DNA of 64,000 bases from Linyphia triangularis (GCA_963978545.1 OZ021730.1:4256201-4320200), one strand, 5' to 3'; shown: positions 11,768 through 24,541, counted from the stretch's first letter. The notes: generated from the sequence alone by a model not told the origin. A program made the numbers and translations.

Positions 11768-14442
11768 CATGGTTCGTACGGTCCTTAAAAGTCCTTAAAA
11801 ACTCGAAAAAATTTCTAAGGCCCTTAAAAGTTCTTATTTTTTAAAAAATCCTTAGAAGTCCTTATTTTTTTCCAAGTTAAAAACCAATGTTAACGAAATT
11901 TGGAGATCATCATTTAAAGTGTTTTCATCCTTCCTGCCTTTTTTGTTTAAAAAAACCCCCAGTTTTTCTCCGAAAATAGCATCTTTTCTGTTCTTTTCTG
12001 AAAAAAAAAAAAAAGCAAAATTTTCAAATGGAATGCAATATGCGGATCACCCCTACCGAAATCGCCTTTTGCGTATGCGCATTCATGTACAAACGGGCCA
12101 CACACAGACCAGTGACTCGCTGAAGTCATTGAATGGCTTTTGATGCCAGGTGCATCATTAGTAGGTAGATTGCTGGGGTCCGTCCCAAAAATTACGAGTG
12201 TTAGTAAGCATGTATGCCTATTTCATACGTACCTTGATTAAGTGTATGCCTCTGGATTTTTTTTTACCATGTCTCCTTACTCAAAATAGAGATGAAAGTT
12301 ATTGGAAACGGTAGTTTAAAACTTATTTTAAGGTATATAAACCATAAAGTGTTTTTTACGAAGCATTTAAAAATAATATATTTCCGCACCGATACGCGAA
12401 ATCGCGATGCTCTCTTATTAAATTTAGGGGAACGTTTTGTGTAATTTTAGCTATTGCTAATAAATTTCTGAACGTAAGTTTTATATTTGAAATTAAATAT
12501 CACAGGGATTAATCAAAATCTCGGATTATTTCCGATTTAAAATATATATACACATCTTTTAAAGCCTATAGTAGCTGCATGTATGACAAAAAATTGCAGT
12601 TTTAAACAGCATTTCATCTGATTTTGGAAATAAAAATTCACATATTTTAAGATATAGTCCAAGTTCTTTAATTAGAATATTCTTTTTGTGATATCATGAA
12701 TCTGGTATGCTTTTAATAGCCAGCAAAAAGTACGGCTAAATTTGGAGAAATACTATCTCCTGTCCAACAATGGCTAAGCCTAAAAAGTAAAGTTAAACGG
12801 TTGAGGTTGATCAAATTTTAGAAATTTTTTCATTGAAGTTGGTTGCAAATACTTTATTAACATTCTTAGCTAAATATTACAGTTATAAATTGCTATCTTT
12901 GTACAAATCAGGGTGGTGACAGACCAGGAATTCAAGGAAATGTCAGGGAATTTCACTCTTCTGGACAACTCTGGGAATGTTAAAATATTTGAGTTTCTTT
13001 TCTCGAATTCCCTGTGCGGGTGCGGACATCTATCTCGGATCGCGTCACGTGAAGTGGATGCCGTGAAGTCAGCGCCGTATTGTTAGAAAAAAAATCCTCA
13101 AACTTCAATCTGACTGCATCCTTTAGAGACATGATTATTTTCTTCTTGCCTCGCGTTTTTTATCAACAGAATATATTAGAACTCAAATTATTTACATATT
13201 ATTTATGTTAGATTTTTAGTTACCTTATAACTTAGAAGCGTGGCCGCCAGTAGCCTTTCGGTTAAAAAAATCTTCTAATTTTAATCTAACTGCATCCTTT
13301 ACAGATATGATTGTTTTTCTTCTTGACTTTGATATTTTGTCAACAGAATATATTAGAGCTCTAAATTCCTTAATATTTAAAATTGATTCCATCAGATTTT
13401 TTCGTTTTTTTTTTAACCGTTTTAGCGCTGTGTTACAGTTTTGCAACAATCCGAAAAGCATTCATAAGCAAAAATGCTTAGATCCTGTACTTGATTTTTT
13501 TTTTTGTTTTTTTTGTTGTTTTTTTTGTACTTTCATTTTGACATTTTATTGAACACAATTAACTGAAAGTGATGTGTGTGAATTTTTAATCTTTTAATTA
13601 ACGTTTTCCATTCTTTTTCGTGCTCTAAAGATGCTTGTTTTGATTTTTAGTGTAAATTTATTTTGGAGCAACTATGCTTAGACTATTTAAAATTACATTT
13701 ACTTATAAAATTTGTATATTTTTAAATTAGCCATTATTTTTGAATGATAACATCAACAGAGAGACATCTGGGAATTTTCTGGCAATCAGTGAAATGTCAG
13801 GGAATTTTGTTTCTTGAAATCTGTAGCCACCCTGCAAATGAATATTTTATGAAAATTTTACTAAGTATAGATGTTTTTCTTTATATTCAATAATTTTCTT
13901 TTAATCACATTCCAACAGAGGTGGGACTGGAGCATTTTTAATTGATATTTTAGTATTTTAATATCATTTAACTTTTGAGTTTTAAAATATTTCCTGAAGA
14001 AGTTTTTAATTCCTGCCCTTTTAAGCATCATTGTTAAAATTTTGAAATCATTGTTAATTTAAATGTATTCATCTTGGTAGAAAAATAAAATAATGTAGAA
14101 ATTATAGCAGAAAACCAGTTACGAAATTTTGCAATTTGCTTTAAAAGTACCCTCGGAACCAGGAGATAATTAAAAATATGCATAATTTATATTGCACTTC
14201 AAGAATTTAAACTACATTTAGTAAAAGTATAACTATATCTCAAAAGGATTGGTTATAATCATAAGGAATTAAAAGAAATTTCATTCGTGAATTTTAATAT
14301 GCATTAAAATTTTCTTTTCATTCAATTTCTCCCCATTGTATCCATCACAAAGAAAATTGAGGTCCTTAAAAAAGTTAACAAAGTACTTAGAAAGTCCTTA
14401 AAAAGTCCTTATTTTTTATTTTAAAAATCTGTATGAACCATG
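11768..14442 (+). mobile_element. Transposon family B, complete copy
   Basis: Inverted ends CATGGTTCGTACGG and CTGTATGAACCATG (two mismatches) are flanked by TTTAT on both sides (11763-11767 and 14443-14447). Subterminal GTCCTTAAAAGTCCTTA motifs occur at both ends in inverted orientation. The 2.7 kb contain no transposase and host a nested family C element at 12909-13834. A third, solitary end occurs at about 28550-28626. Confidence 0.75.
12909..13834 (+). mobile_element. MITE family C, copy 2, nested in family B
   Basis: Begins CAGGGTGGTGACAGACCAGG and ends TCTGTAGCCACCCTG. A perfect 5-bp duplication CAAAT flanks it (12904-12908, 13835-13839). GTCAGGGAATTT motifs lie near both ends. Short open frames inside (13225-13552) are T/A-run products. 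Confidence 0.8.
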
Positions 14443-14754
14443 TTTATGTATTCTTCAAATTCTGTATTTTTGATTTTGTTCTGCAAATTCAGTATTTTAT
14501 GCTATGTATGCTATTCAGTATTTTTTTTTTTTTTTTTCTTTTCTGTCTGAACCAACCCTATAGCACTATGAGCCTGTTGTTGTTAGTCTTCAAATTTGTA
14601 TTTTTATGTTTGCTTCTAACTGAAGTTAACTCTGTGGTAAAAGAAAATCTTACTCTGTCAAAAACTATTTCCTCACTAATCACATTTTTTTAGTTTGCAG
14701 CTGTAATATTTTAACACTGCTTATCACCATACAAATAAACCTAGTTTTAAAACT

Positions 14755-14930
14755 GCTGACCAAACGGTATAGTGGTTAGCGTGCTAGCTTCTAGACCGCG
14801 AGGTTGCAGGTTCGAGTCCCGTGTTGGCATGGGTGTTTGTAAATGTATGTTGGCTTGTCTAATGACGAATGTTTTGGCGCATTATAGTCCTTGTGTTGCT
14901 GACGGCGCCAGATAATCTGAATACAACCAA
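14755..14930 (+). mobile_element. tRNA-derived SINE, copy 2
   Basis: Same head, body and CAACCAA tail as copy 1, here with the box B context GGTTCGAGTCCCGTG. The flanking duplication CTAGTTTTAAAACT is 14 bp (14741-14754 and 14931-14944). It lies in NTF2 intron sequence. Confidence 0.92.
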
Positions 14931-15117
14931 CTAGTTTTAAAACTCTTTTGAATATCATAAACATAGTACCATTTTAAAGCTACAAATCTTCCAAGAAGCA
15001 AAAAAAATATATATATATACTTTCACCAGTTTCCTATATGTCTTAGTAGATTTCGTTTCTGTTTCATGCCCAAGAAAAGAGAATGTAATGTTTATCAAAT
15101 AACATCAGCATTTTAGC

Positions 15118-15281
15118 GGGCATTTTTTTTTTTAATGCCCATATAAAAAAAAATATTTCCAAACTGGCCATTTTTATTTAAGTTAAAATATGAAAATGGT
15201 AAATTACACCATATTAAATTTTAATGCAATGATCAATATTATAGTGTAATTGAAAGTTGTGTGATGTTCCACACTCCTAGT
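15118..15281 (+). repeat. Dispersed repeat G, right-end fragment
   Basis: Matches about 30225-30367: the AACTGGCCATTTTTATT segment, AAATGGTAA, TGCAATGA, and the terminal GTGTAATTGAAAGTTGTG followed by ATGTTCCACACTCCTAG. It ends 32 bp upstream of the middle NTF2 exon. Confidence 0.65.
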
Positions 15282-15313
15282 TTTTATAAGAAAATAACTT
15301 TTGTTTCTTTCAG

Positions 15314-15412
15314 AGTTTAACCTTTCAGAAGATTGCCCACAACATCACTGCAGTGGATGCTCAGCCTATGTTCGATGGAGGGATTCTTATAAGTGTCTTA
15401 GGACAATTGAAG
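15314..15412 (+). CDS. NUTF2: Nuclear transport factor 2, internal exon
   Basis: Follows a TTTCTTTCAG acceptor and ends at GTTGGT; 99 bp encode 33 residues. The readable core is FQKIAHNITAVDAQP, then ILISVLGQLK. This is the central beta-strand region of NTF2, which lines the hydrophobic cavity taking the Ran switch-II phenylalanine. It is aligned in phase with the preceding and following exons. Both introns are very long and filled with MITEs, SINEs and old repeats, but the exon itself shows no frame damage. Confidence 0.93.
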
Positions 15413-15949
15413 GTTGGTTGCACAATTTTATTTACTGGACATCTTAAATAGTAGATAACAAGAAAATTTTAATAGTCCTGATCAACAAAAGAATAAGGAC
15501 TAAGTGAAAAAAAAATTGTGAATCATGTATGTAAAAATACCCCTAGTTTTTATCAGTTTTCTATTTAACAAGTTACAATTTAAATTTTTCTAAATTTCTG
15601 TTTTGAGTTGTGTTTATTAGCTTTTTAAAATCCAAAGCAATTGCGAATTATTCCTCAAATCATAAGTTACTGAATCTATTTTGATAATTGTTCTTAAACT
15701 ACAAGTGACAGTGTTCTTATTACATTATGGTTAATTTGATTAATTTGGATATCGTACAAAATAACTGGTTATTTTGCAAAATAAATATCACTATTGGTTA
15801 ATGTGACAAAATATCAGCAGTTTCTTAATATTTATTACATTGTTAACCTATTGTTATACCTAATAAAAAAAGCACCTTGTTTGTTTACTAGATGCTTTTT
15901 TTATTTTATATTTAATGCATTTTTACTTTCAATTACCTATATGTTAACA
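15413..15949. other. NTF2 intron sequence, nothing recognised
   Basis: AT-rich, no exon, SINE or terminal inverted repeat seen. Confidence 0.6.
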
Positions 15950-16280
15950 TAGAGTAATGATTATTTCTTCCTATTTTGGAACTTCCCGAGTTTAAAAAAA
16001 GTGGTCTAGAAAAAATGTATGTGTGTCTATGATCAGTATAACTCCTGAACAGATCGGCAATTTCAAATTTTATGTACTTACTGGTGGCCATGGGACTTCT
16101 CTTTAAGCTTTTTGGTCACGAAAGATTTGTTTTTCAGCAATTTCCAAAAAAAAAAAAAAGGGGGGGGTGGGCTCAAGCAATTTTGATCAAAATTGCTAGA
16201 GCCCTTGATGCCTTTTAAGGTTTTCTTAACAATTAAGTGTAATTGAAAGTTGTGCAATGCTTCACACCCTAAAAGTTTTT
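15950..16280 (+). repeat. Dispersed repeat G, partial copy
   Basis: Shares with 29690-30367 the phrases GTGGTCTAGAAAAAATGT, ATAACTCCTGAACAGAT, GATCAAAATTGCTAGAG and the terminal GTGTAATTGAAAGTTGTG..TTCACACCCTA. Strongly diverged, with an A run followed by a G run near 16147-16168. Confidence 0.6.
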
Positions 16281-16347
16281 TTTTTCTTTCTTTTTCATTC
16301 AACTCATACTAATCACATAAACCAGGTATTATGTATAATAACTGTTA

Positions 16348-16752
16348 CAGGGTTCCCTCGATCATTAAAAGTGATTAATATTTTTGAACTGGTTTTCAAT
16401 GTCTTGAAAATGCTTAGAGGAGCTTAAAAGTCATTGAAAATGCTTAGAGATGCATAAAAGTCCTTGAAAAGCTTTGAGGTCCTTTAAAGTCTGTAATTTG
16501 TGTGGATGTAGTTTGCCCAACTGCAAAATTAATAGAAATACAACTCAGACTTGCTATCAATGTGTGACCATCACGTATCCATACCATATCAGAATTCTCT
16601 GACATATCTGTATTACACATGTGCCAACTTGTAACTTTTTGGGTAGAATATGCTTTATTAAAAATTTATAAATAGACATGATGCCTGATAGCAATTTTTA
16701 AAGGTCCTTAAAAGTCATTGATTTTCATTCTGTGATTGGAGTAGGAACCCTG
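16348..16752 (+). mobile_element. MITE family A, copy 2
   Basis: Full-length copy with ends CAGGGTTCCCTCG and GTAGGAACCCTG and a 5-bp duplication TGTTA (16343-16347, 16753-16757). Confidence 0.85.
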
Positions 16753-16757
16753 TGTTA

Positions 16758-17092
16758 GCCTGTGGTTAATATGATAAATACTGTATTCTGAGCAGTTCCA
16801 TTGTTTATGGTTTCCTCTTTGTTATGCTTGAGCATTTCTTCAGTGATACTGCAGCTTTGGGATACTTATTTTAATTCTAAAATTTGATGTTTTGTTTATC
16901 ATCTAATTTTAATTGGACCTATAGTTGTTATTATTATCATCAACATTATAGAAATTATTTATAATTGGTGCAATGGTTTGGTTACTTTATAAAATCAAAA
17001 GTTAATTTAATAAATCCTATTAAATTAATCATATTAGTTGTTTACATTGGGTATTTTATAAAGCAACCTGCAAAAGTAATGAATTTTTAATT
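16758..17092. other. NTF2 intron sequence, nothing recognised
   Basis: AT-rich sequence without recognisable features. Confidence 0.5.
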
Positions 17093-17520
17093 GATTACAA
17101 ACAATCGCCAACAATTGAGTGGCATTACGGAAGGCATTTGTGAACAAAAATTCTTCTTCAGCAAAATCCAAGAGCTGTATTTGAAGCAGCTGAAGTAATG
17201 GTGGTGGTTTGTGAAACAGGAATTTTTTCATGAAAAAAAAGTTTTAATGTTGTAGCTTGCCCATGTTGAAAATATCGAAAACCATTCATATGCCTTTAAC
17301 CGTTACAGATAATTTTGCATTATCCCCCCCCCCCCCCCCAAGGGCCAATTTTGCTCATTTAAACAATAGAAAAAAGATTTTCGCTCTTGAATAATAAAAA
17401 TTCATAAATAACATTCACACAAAAACCAATGTAATCTAAAAGACCAAATAAGAGACCCCATTTGCACCACCTCGATCAATTGAAGACGCTGTGTTTATCA
17501 GAAAATATTAATGACAAATT
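17093..17520. repeat. Repeat K, first long copy
   Basis: Matches 19287-19740 almost throughout: AACAATCGCCAACAATTGAG, GAACAAAAATTCTTCTTCAG, TGTAGCTTGCCCATGTTGAA. The match continues through CATATGCCTTTAACCGTTAC, a poly-C run, AACAATAGAAAAAAGATTTTC and CTCGATCAATTGAAGACGCT. The spacing between the two long copies is about 2.2 kb. Confidence 0.75.
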
Positions 17521-17956
17521 TGAAAACCATTTATATGTTTTTAACTGTTACCAGATAGTTTAGCATTATTCCCTTCCCCCCCCCCCCCCACAGGCCAATT
17601 TTGCACGTATAACAATTAAACAATAGAAAAAGATTTTCGCACTTGAATAAAAAGAAATCATAATTATCAATAGAATTTACACAAAAACCAAAGTCATAAA
17701 ATTCATAATTAACATACACAAAAAAACTATTGTTATCTAAAAAACCAAATAAGAGACCCCATTGCACATACTCAATCAATTGAAGATGCTGCGCTTATTG
17801 AAAAATATTAATGACACTTTTAAATACCATTTATATGCCTTCAACCAGATAATTTAACATAACCCACCCCCCACTTCCCCAAGGGCACATTTTGCATGTT
17901 CAACAATTAAACAAGTGAAAAAAAAATTCACTCTTGAATAATAAGAACTCATGATC
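17521..17956. repeat. Repeat K, partial tandem copies
   Basis: Two further partial copies of the right half of repeat K follow in tandem: from about 17521 to 17820 and from about 17821. Each restarts with CCATTTATATG, a C run, and AACAATTAAACAA. The unit is about 290 bp. Related but more diverged sequence continues to about 18420. Confidence 0.65.
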
Positions 17957-18060
17957 AGGGTTGTCACAACATTGAGGAATTCTAAAAAATTCCCTGATTT
18001 GACAGGAAATTTTTTCTAATTTCCACAACTTTTCCCAATGTGTAGACATCCCGATATAAT
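17957..18060 (-). repeat. MITE family C, terminal fragment
   Basis: The segment from CAGGGTTGTCACAAC through AATTCCCTGATTT, CCACAACTTTTCC and GTGTAGACATCC matches one end of the inverted family C copy at 43327 onward. The other end is missing. Confidence 0.5.
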
Positions 18061-18584
18061 ACAACCGTTGGGAGCTATGCCTGAAAAATTCATAATAAAG
18101 AATAGAATTAACACAAAAACCAAAAAGAAATATTGGCCTTTAACCGCAACCGTTAAATAAAACGAAAACAATTATCGTTCAAACAAAAATCATAAAAGAA
18201 ACGCCAAAGAAATATTGGTACAGAAGCACTAAGAATAAGAGTGGAGTGGGGGGAATGCAAACCAAAGGTATCAATTCAATAAAAAATCCTAATTAACAAT
18301 AGAAGTCACACAAAAACCAAACTGTTGAGAAATCACACTATTCTTACCTGAAAGCACAACAAGGTGGCCACTGATAAACTGACCAGATCTCCTTGATCAA
18401 TTGAAGACGCTGTATTTATTCTTAACTAACACATATGAACAAATTAACTCAATAACAGAGCTCCCACATTGACGAGATCCCACCAGAACTACTCATTTTC
18501 ACTGTTATAATACATGACTTGCAGTCATTTTAGTAAATCATAGCAAATTGGTGGTCAGCTGTATTACTTTTGTTTCAAATCTCT

Positions 18585-20640
18585 CTAGATTAAAAAAAAG
18601 TAAGGAACCGGTGTGTTGGCACTAATGTATCTCTTTAACTGGTGCAAGGAGAAGTATGAAATTTTTAACACAAGCTGATTTTCTCTCTAGCTCGCTACGT
18701 ATTATCGCAAAATTGTGTAATTTTAATTAGTTTTTTTTTTTTTTTTTAATAGTACACCCATCCTCAAATAAATCAATAGAAAGCATTTGCCGATCAAAAT
18801 TGAACAGAGATTGCTAATTAAATGCCTGCACAAACAAAAACCGTTAACAATCGAACCACAAAAAAAATCAAATGTTAGAAAGTAACCAATCATAAGTCTA
18901 TGAGATATTTAGCTCCGAGTAAAGTGAAAAAGAAAAATCGACAAAAAATTAAACATTTTAATGTGAATCTCGTAAAATTTTAACTTACAAAAACTAAACT
19001 AATAGAAACCGTTAACAATACAATGAACCCAAGACAATCCCTCATCTGAAAATAAAACACTTGTTGAATTTAAAAAAAAAACTCCCAATGGATTTCGAAA
19101 ACGTTAATTTATGACATAACAAAAATGAAAACAATAGTTGTTCAGCTGGTTTTAGATTTCAACAAACAATAACCACTGAAATAAAGAAGAAAAAATAAGT
19201 CCCGCAGTTTGCCAAATTTGAAAAATGGAACAAATAGCAGTATATGTCCCCATTGGCGGTTTTTCCTGGTTTGAACTGGTCGGATTGCAAACAATCGCCA
19301 ATAATTGAGTGCCATTACGGAAGGCATTTGTGAACAAAAATTCTTCTTGAGCAAAACCCAAGAGGTGTATATGAAGCAGCTGAAATTGTGGTGATGGTTT
19401 GAGAAACAGGAATTTTTTTCTGCTGTAGCTTGCCCATGTTGAAAGTATCGAAAATCATTCATATGCCTTTAACCGTTACCAGATAATTTTGCATTATCCT
19501 CCCCCCCACCAAGGTCCAATTTCGCTCATTTAAACAATAGAAAAAGATTTTCACACTTGAATAAAAAGAAATCATATTTAACAGTAGAATTTACACAAAA
19601 ACCAAAGTCATAAAATTCATAATTAACATTCGCACAAAAACTATTGTTATCTAAAAAACCAAATAAGAGACCCCATTGCACATTCTCGATCAATTGAAGA
19701 TGCTGCGCTTATTGAAAAATATTAATGACACTTTAGTAATATAAAAATGAAAAAACAGAACATAGTATAAGACATTCTCTCAGAGTTTTTTAAAAAAATT
19801 GCACTCAAAAGAACAGTAATTGCAATTTCACAAACCAACTAAATTGTTTGCAAAAAGAGGTTACTCGGGCCAGAGAATATATTTTTATTAGCAGAACGAA
19901 ATTCTGGAATATTCTTCCCAAAAATTAAAACAACACGTTGTAGGTACATGGCCGATTTCAAAATAACTTAACGTTGCCGATTAAAAAATACAAAAGAACC
20001 CATGGACATAAACAATAATTTTAGATTATGCAAATTTTTGAAATGTGTTGTTAAAAAAACTAATTAAAAATCAACCAAGTAAATGCTGTTAATCAGTTTT
20101 TTAGTAGAAAGTCAATTGAAAATATTCATGAGCTTTATACATCGTACTTGGAATTTATGCATCATAAGATATAAAAATTACGTCATAATTCCCCCACCCG
20201 TACACACGCAACGGCCGAAAAACGGGGAATTTCCGTTTTGAAAGAGGAAGAAGGCAGAAAAAGTGGGGTGTAGTGCTATCTAAAACAGGATGTATCTAAT
20301 TGATTTTTTTATAATTCAACGAAATTTTTAATTCCATCTGCTAGAGGAGATTTTAAAGATTCGAAGCATATTTTTTTCAATTGAAAAAGTAAATATTTCG
20401 AGTATTTATTGCGAAAGAAGAGAAGGGGAAAAAAATTTGTCCCATTGGATTACCATTAAGGCCAAATTTTAAAATTTAATTAAAAAAAAACTAATTAACA
20501 ATTAAAAAAAAATTCTTATGAAACTAAATGAATGCAGAAACTACTTGTTTCAAATTTCACAGTTCTCCTTGCACCAGAAATTGAGATGCACATGACACAA
20601 AATTCGATTCCTAACTTTTTTTTAATATAGATAGATTCAT
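18585..20640. mobile_element. Possible foldback element with about 80-bp inverted ends
   Basis: The left end (AGATTAAAAAAAAGTAAGGA ... CTGGTGCAAGGAGAA ... GAAATTT) returns as an imperfect inverted copy at 20545-20635. The second long copy of repeat K lies inside. No transposase ORF. The boundaries are approximate. Confidence 0.5.
19287..19740. repeat. Repeat K, second long copy
   Basis: Parallel to 17093-17520 over its whole length, with scattered substitutions and a shorter C run. Overlapping minus-strand open frames (19142-19462) lie in the repeat, have counterparts in the other copy only in part, and show no domain. Confidence 0.75.
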
Positions 20641-21144
20641 ATTAAACAGTCTTTTTTGTTATGTAATAAAATAACCTGTAATTTCTTATAATAGCAAATT
20701 TATCAAATTAACTGTATCATCTATATTAATTGTACTATCAATTTCAAGTTGGTGTAGTGTAAAGCACAAATTTCACATATTTTTTACTATAAAAACACCA
20801 CTATTTAAGAGTATAATAAGCAAGAAAGATAAAAATTGTCCACAAATGGCACGAAATCATAATACTATCGCAAAAAAATATTAATATAGTTTTTTTATTA
20901 TTATTATTATCATTTAATTAATCAGTTTTTTGGGGTTTTTCTTGTCGTTCAAAATAATTACTAAGCTAAATTTAACTTTTTGTATATGATGTTTTTATGT
21001 TTTATATTAATACATTACTATATTTTAAATATAAAATACATCGACCTGTTTTAAAAGGAAAATAAATAGTAAAACATCTGATCCTTTAAGCAAGAAATAA
21101 ACTACTGTGTATAAATTCTTTTTAAGAGCAGATTACAGTAATTT
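20641..21144. other. AT-rich intron sequence, nothing recognised
   Basis: Contains an ATT/TTA-rich patch near 20890-20930. No gene or element recognised. Confidence 0.5.
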
Positions 21145-21157
21145 ATAAGTTAATTAT

Positions 21158-21711
21158 AAATAAACAAACAAACCAGTCTATCCATAATACGCAAAGTCAA
21201 GAGCATATCCCGACTGCACAAAGTGCACTTTCAGTGGATCCCGTCACATGTAGACATCCACGGAAATGAATTGGCTGACACTCTTGCTAAGGAGGGACTA
21301 GAACACCCTGTCCTCTCTACTCAAGAACTCACATTTCAAGAGTTATACTCAAAGAAAATAGCTCAAAATAAAGCGAAATGGCATATACCTCCATCTCATG
21401 AATGGTATAAAGCCAAAAAGCCAGGACACTCCCTATCTCTTCCTTGTGATAGGCACACCAATACCCGTCTGTCCCGACTTGTGGTCACCTTAAAGGCCTC
21501 ACATATTCTGGGGAAGCAAAAATTTTCCTCTTTGCCCTAAATGCCAAAAAGAACAGGCATCACCTCAGCACATTTTGGACTGCCTTGGACTGGACTGAGA
21601 GGATATTTATAACTGTCCACAACTAGTGTCAGACTTCATTAATGTCAATGGCTTCACTAATATTGTCTGACTTCGTCAGACAAAAGGGAGATTAGAAACA
21701 ACAACAACAAC
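21158..21711 (+). mobile_element. 5'-truncated LINE insertion (RNase H and C-terminal end)
   Basis: The open frame at 21223-21540 begins in an RNase H domain end: QWIPSHVDIHGNELADTLAK, with the His and the Asp of the last RNase H active-site motif. A frameshift after 21480 and another near 21535 lead into CPKCQK..ASPQHILDCLG, the terminal Cys/His knuckle, followed by a 3' end of AAC repeats. A perfect 13-bp duplication ATAAGTTAATTAT flanks it (21145-21157 and 21712-21724), so this is one complete, 5'-truncated retroposition event. RT is missing. The protein resembles spider LINE ORFs I know. Confidence 0.85.
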
Positions 21712-21990
21712 ATAAGTTAATTATTGAAATTATTATAGTATTGATTAAAGCAGTCTTTTTAGCTGTGCATACCATTAAAAAGACTTAGAGGCCCACTAGT
21801 TAATAGATTTTGTGTATGTGCGTACGTCAGTAATTAGTAATAAAACATACTGCGCAAAAAGAATTAAAAAATAGTGTTTTTTTTATAAAGAAAGAAACTT
21901 TGTTGTCAGAACTATAAGAAAACTAAAAAACAAGTGGTGAAAGTTAAAAAAAATAGTCAATGTGATTTTTCACATTGTTTGTCCCACATA

Positions 21991-23253
21991 CAGGGGTCGC
22001 AGACGTCCTATATGTCCTATAAATCCTATATTTTTTTAAAAATCGGTAAAAACGTCCTATATTGTCCTATATTTTACAATTGTCCTATATATCCTATATT
22101 TCTACATTGATTCGATCTATATTTTCTTCGAATTCGTAATAACGGAGCCGTTTGTTGCCATTTTTAATATTTCGGATTCTTTGGCGCGATCGTAGGTGAA
22201 AAAGACCTGACAAAAATGATGTTTGTAACGGCAGCGCGGCGTTTTATCTCTTGTGACGTCACGTGCTGCATAACTTACAACTCAACTCTATTGGACCGGT
22301 GGGAGTTGTAAACATGTGAACATTTCCATAACAATCTGTCTTGAATTTCTGATCTGATTTCTCCTCCAACGTAATAAATGAATTGGCCATAATGCAGAGA
22401 GAGATGCAACAACAAAACACTGCCTCGGGAAAAACGGATAAAAACAACTTGAGATTAACTTGCAGGACTACTAAAGAACATTTTGAGTGCTCAGTCAATA
22501 ATTGATGAAGGAACAAAAGGGTTAAGATTTACTGTATGATGTCGAATAGCGATTTTTTTATTCCGAATCCTGTACAGATTCTGCTCCACGAATTGTTTAC
22601 ATCAAACCGCTCCAAATTATGGCAACGATAGGCAGTTAGTTATCTTGTCCTAAAAAAAATGGCAGGGCTGCCTTTTTTTTTTGGCGAAAATCGCCTTGGT
22701 GCAGAATTCGTACCGGATTCGGAATATTAGCCACGATTTTTTCATAAAAGTCGCCAAAATTGAAAATTACGTCAATACGTTGTGTTGTCAAATCCAAACG
22801 ATCACTAGGGTTGCCTTAAAACCAAGTGCCAGGTTCGCCACATTCGGCGATAAATCTCCCAATTTTCGCCGCCAATCCAGCCGACACTGAACAGTAAATC
22901 TGAATTAACAAAAGACTGCAAACAGGGATAAAAAGAAAATACTTAAAGAAATTGGAATAGTTAAAAATGCTGGAAGAAAAAGACTCATGATTGCAAATAA
23001 TGTAATTAATAAAACCTGATATAGGGATGGAATATTGAGGCAATAACGGATCACGTATTCAGGATCAGGTGATTTCTTTTTTTTAAAGGTGTGTTTTCTA
23101 TTCTCTTAAATTCAATATAACGAGTATATAAATGTATAAAGAGTTAATTTTGAAGTTCAGTAGCAACTGTATGCAGTTATTTAATGTTTTATATTGTCCT
23201 ATATTTTTTTTGAAAAAATCCTATATATTCTTATTTTGTCACTTTGACCCCTG
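21991..23253 (+). mobile_element. Non-autonomous transposon family F
   Basis: Ends CAGGGGTCGCAGACG and TTTGACCCCTG are inverted over their last bases, and CACATA flanks both sides (21985-21990, 23254-23259). Multiple TCCTATAT motifs cluster at both ends (22005-22095 and 23195-23230), much as CCTTAAAAGT motifs do in family A. Short open frames inside have no recognisable domain. Confidence 0.7.
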
Positions 23254-23265
23254 CACATAAGAGAG

Positions 23266-23447
23266 GCCGACGAAAGGTATAGTTGTTAGCGTACTAACTT
23301 CTAGACCGCGAAGTTGCGGGTTCGTGTCCCGTGTAAGGCATGGGTGTTTGTAAATGTATGTTGGCTTGTCTAATGACGAATGTTTCGGCGCATTATAGCC
23401 CTCGTGTTGCTGACGGCGCCAGATAATCTGAATACAACCAACCTACC
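23266..23447 (+). mobile_element. tRNA-derived SINE, copy 3
   Basis: Box A GGTATAGTTGTTAGCG and box B GGTTCGTGTCCC are slightly mutated. The flanking 12-bp duplication CACATAAGAGAG (23254-23265 and 23448-23459) overlaps the family F target duplication. The SINE therefore landed right next to that element and afterwards. Confidence 0.9.
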
Positions 23448-23733
23448 CACATAAGAGAGTCAATATCTGGATTAAAATTGCATAGTTTTAAACATGCTGT
23501 TGAATTCACTCATTTATACACTGTCAAAGAATACAGTTGAATTATTTGATTGTTGCTAACAATCGAGTAACTCGATTGCTGCAATCTGGACCCCTGAAGC
23601 TTTTATAATATTTATCTTAGCTTAGATACGCGACTAGCATCTACAGCCCATTACCACGCTACTAGCGGCCCATGGGTTGGGAATCGCTGGATTAAAGAAT
23701 TAACTGAATCGGATGCTAATCCTGCAGTTATAG

Positions 23734-23864
23734 TAGCCTCGCATGCCAAAGGTGACGGGTTCGAATCATGGGTTAGGCATCGATGTTCATTGTGATTCGG
23801 AATTCATGTTAAGCCGTAGGTAATTAGCCGTTATTGTGCACAAATAAAGGACCGTACAAACAAA
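23734..23864 (+). mobile_element. Second SINE-like family, 5'-truncated copy
   Basis: Contains GCATGCCAAAGGTGACGGGT followed by a box B-like GGGTTCGAATC, then a unique body. It is flanked by CCTGCAGTTATAG and CCTGCAGTAATAG (23721-23733, 23865-23877), one mismatch. The same head phrase GCATGCCAAAGGTG occurs at about 50790. Just upstream (about 23665-23693) is a stretch ending GGTTGGGAATCGCTG that resembles an isolated hAT end. Confidence 0.65.
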
Positions 23865-24059
23865 CCTGCAGTAATAGTCTGTTAGAATAGCCTCCAAGAA
23901 ATTCTTGTTTCATGTGAAATACACAAATAATTTTTATATTATTGTAAATCATGCTGCTCTATATCTTATGGCCACAATCCGAGCACTTAATAATATAACC
24001 CATAAAAAAGTTTTCAATGTAAATCCTTTATATGCATTACCAATTTTTATATTCATTAA

Positions 24060-24500
24060 CAAAATGTCGTTTCTGTTGGCATCTAATTTTAAATATTAAA
24101 AACATCTCCATCAGCAAAATATGCTGCAAACTATATTTCAAAATTTATTCATTAAAAATTGATGGTAATTTATGCTCTTACATCCAAATATCTTTTATTT
24201 ATTTATTAAAACAATTTTATTATTTATTTATGCAAAAAAATTTGGCAACAGGAAAGAGTTTCTTCAATGATCTGTTAAATGCTATTTCAGCGCGATGGCA
24301 AGTTGGTTTATTAGTATTCTGTAAAAGAGACCTTTTAGTAACAGTGGCTGCCCCAAAATTTGATAGAACGCATTGTCATAGACATTGAATCTATCTGCCA
24401 AGTTTCAACCTGATTGGAAGATGGCAAGGGGGTTGATTGCCCGCCATCAACATTCCCACCCTCACACAAAATTGGAGTTAATATTATAAAGGATTTACAA
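24060..24500 (+). repeat. Dispersed repeat D
   Basis: Shares GGCATCTAATTTTAAATATT, AACATCTCCATCAGCAAAA and ACATCCAAATATCTTTTATT with 10140-10345. In reverse complement it shares longer parts with 7780-8170. No conserved ORF. Confidence 0.65.
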
Positions 24501-24541
24501 CAGCATTTCAATGTATGTCTGCTCAAAACACACTTAAAAAG

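Noticed and set aside
17322..17339. Functional poly-C element
   Set aside because: The C runs vary in length between copies of repeat K and look like unstable homopolymers.
22141..22900. Genes from short open frames inside family F (22259-22516, 22681-23043)
   Set aside because: They overlap on both strands, have no domain, and lie inside a non-autonomous element.
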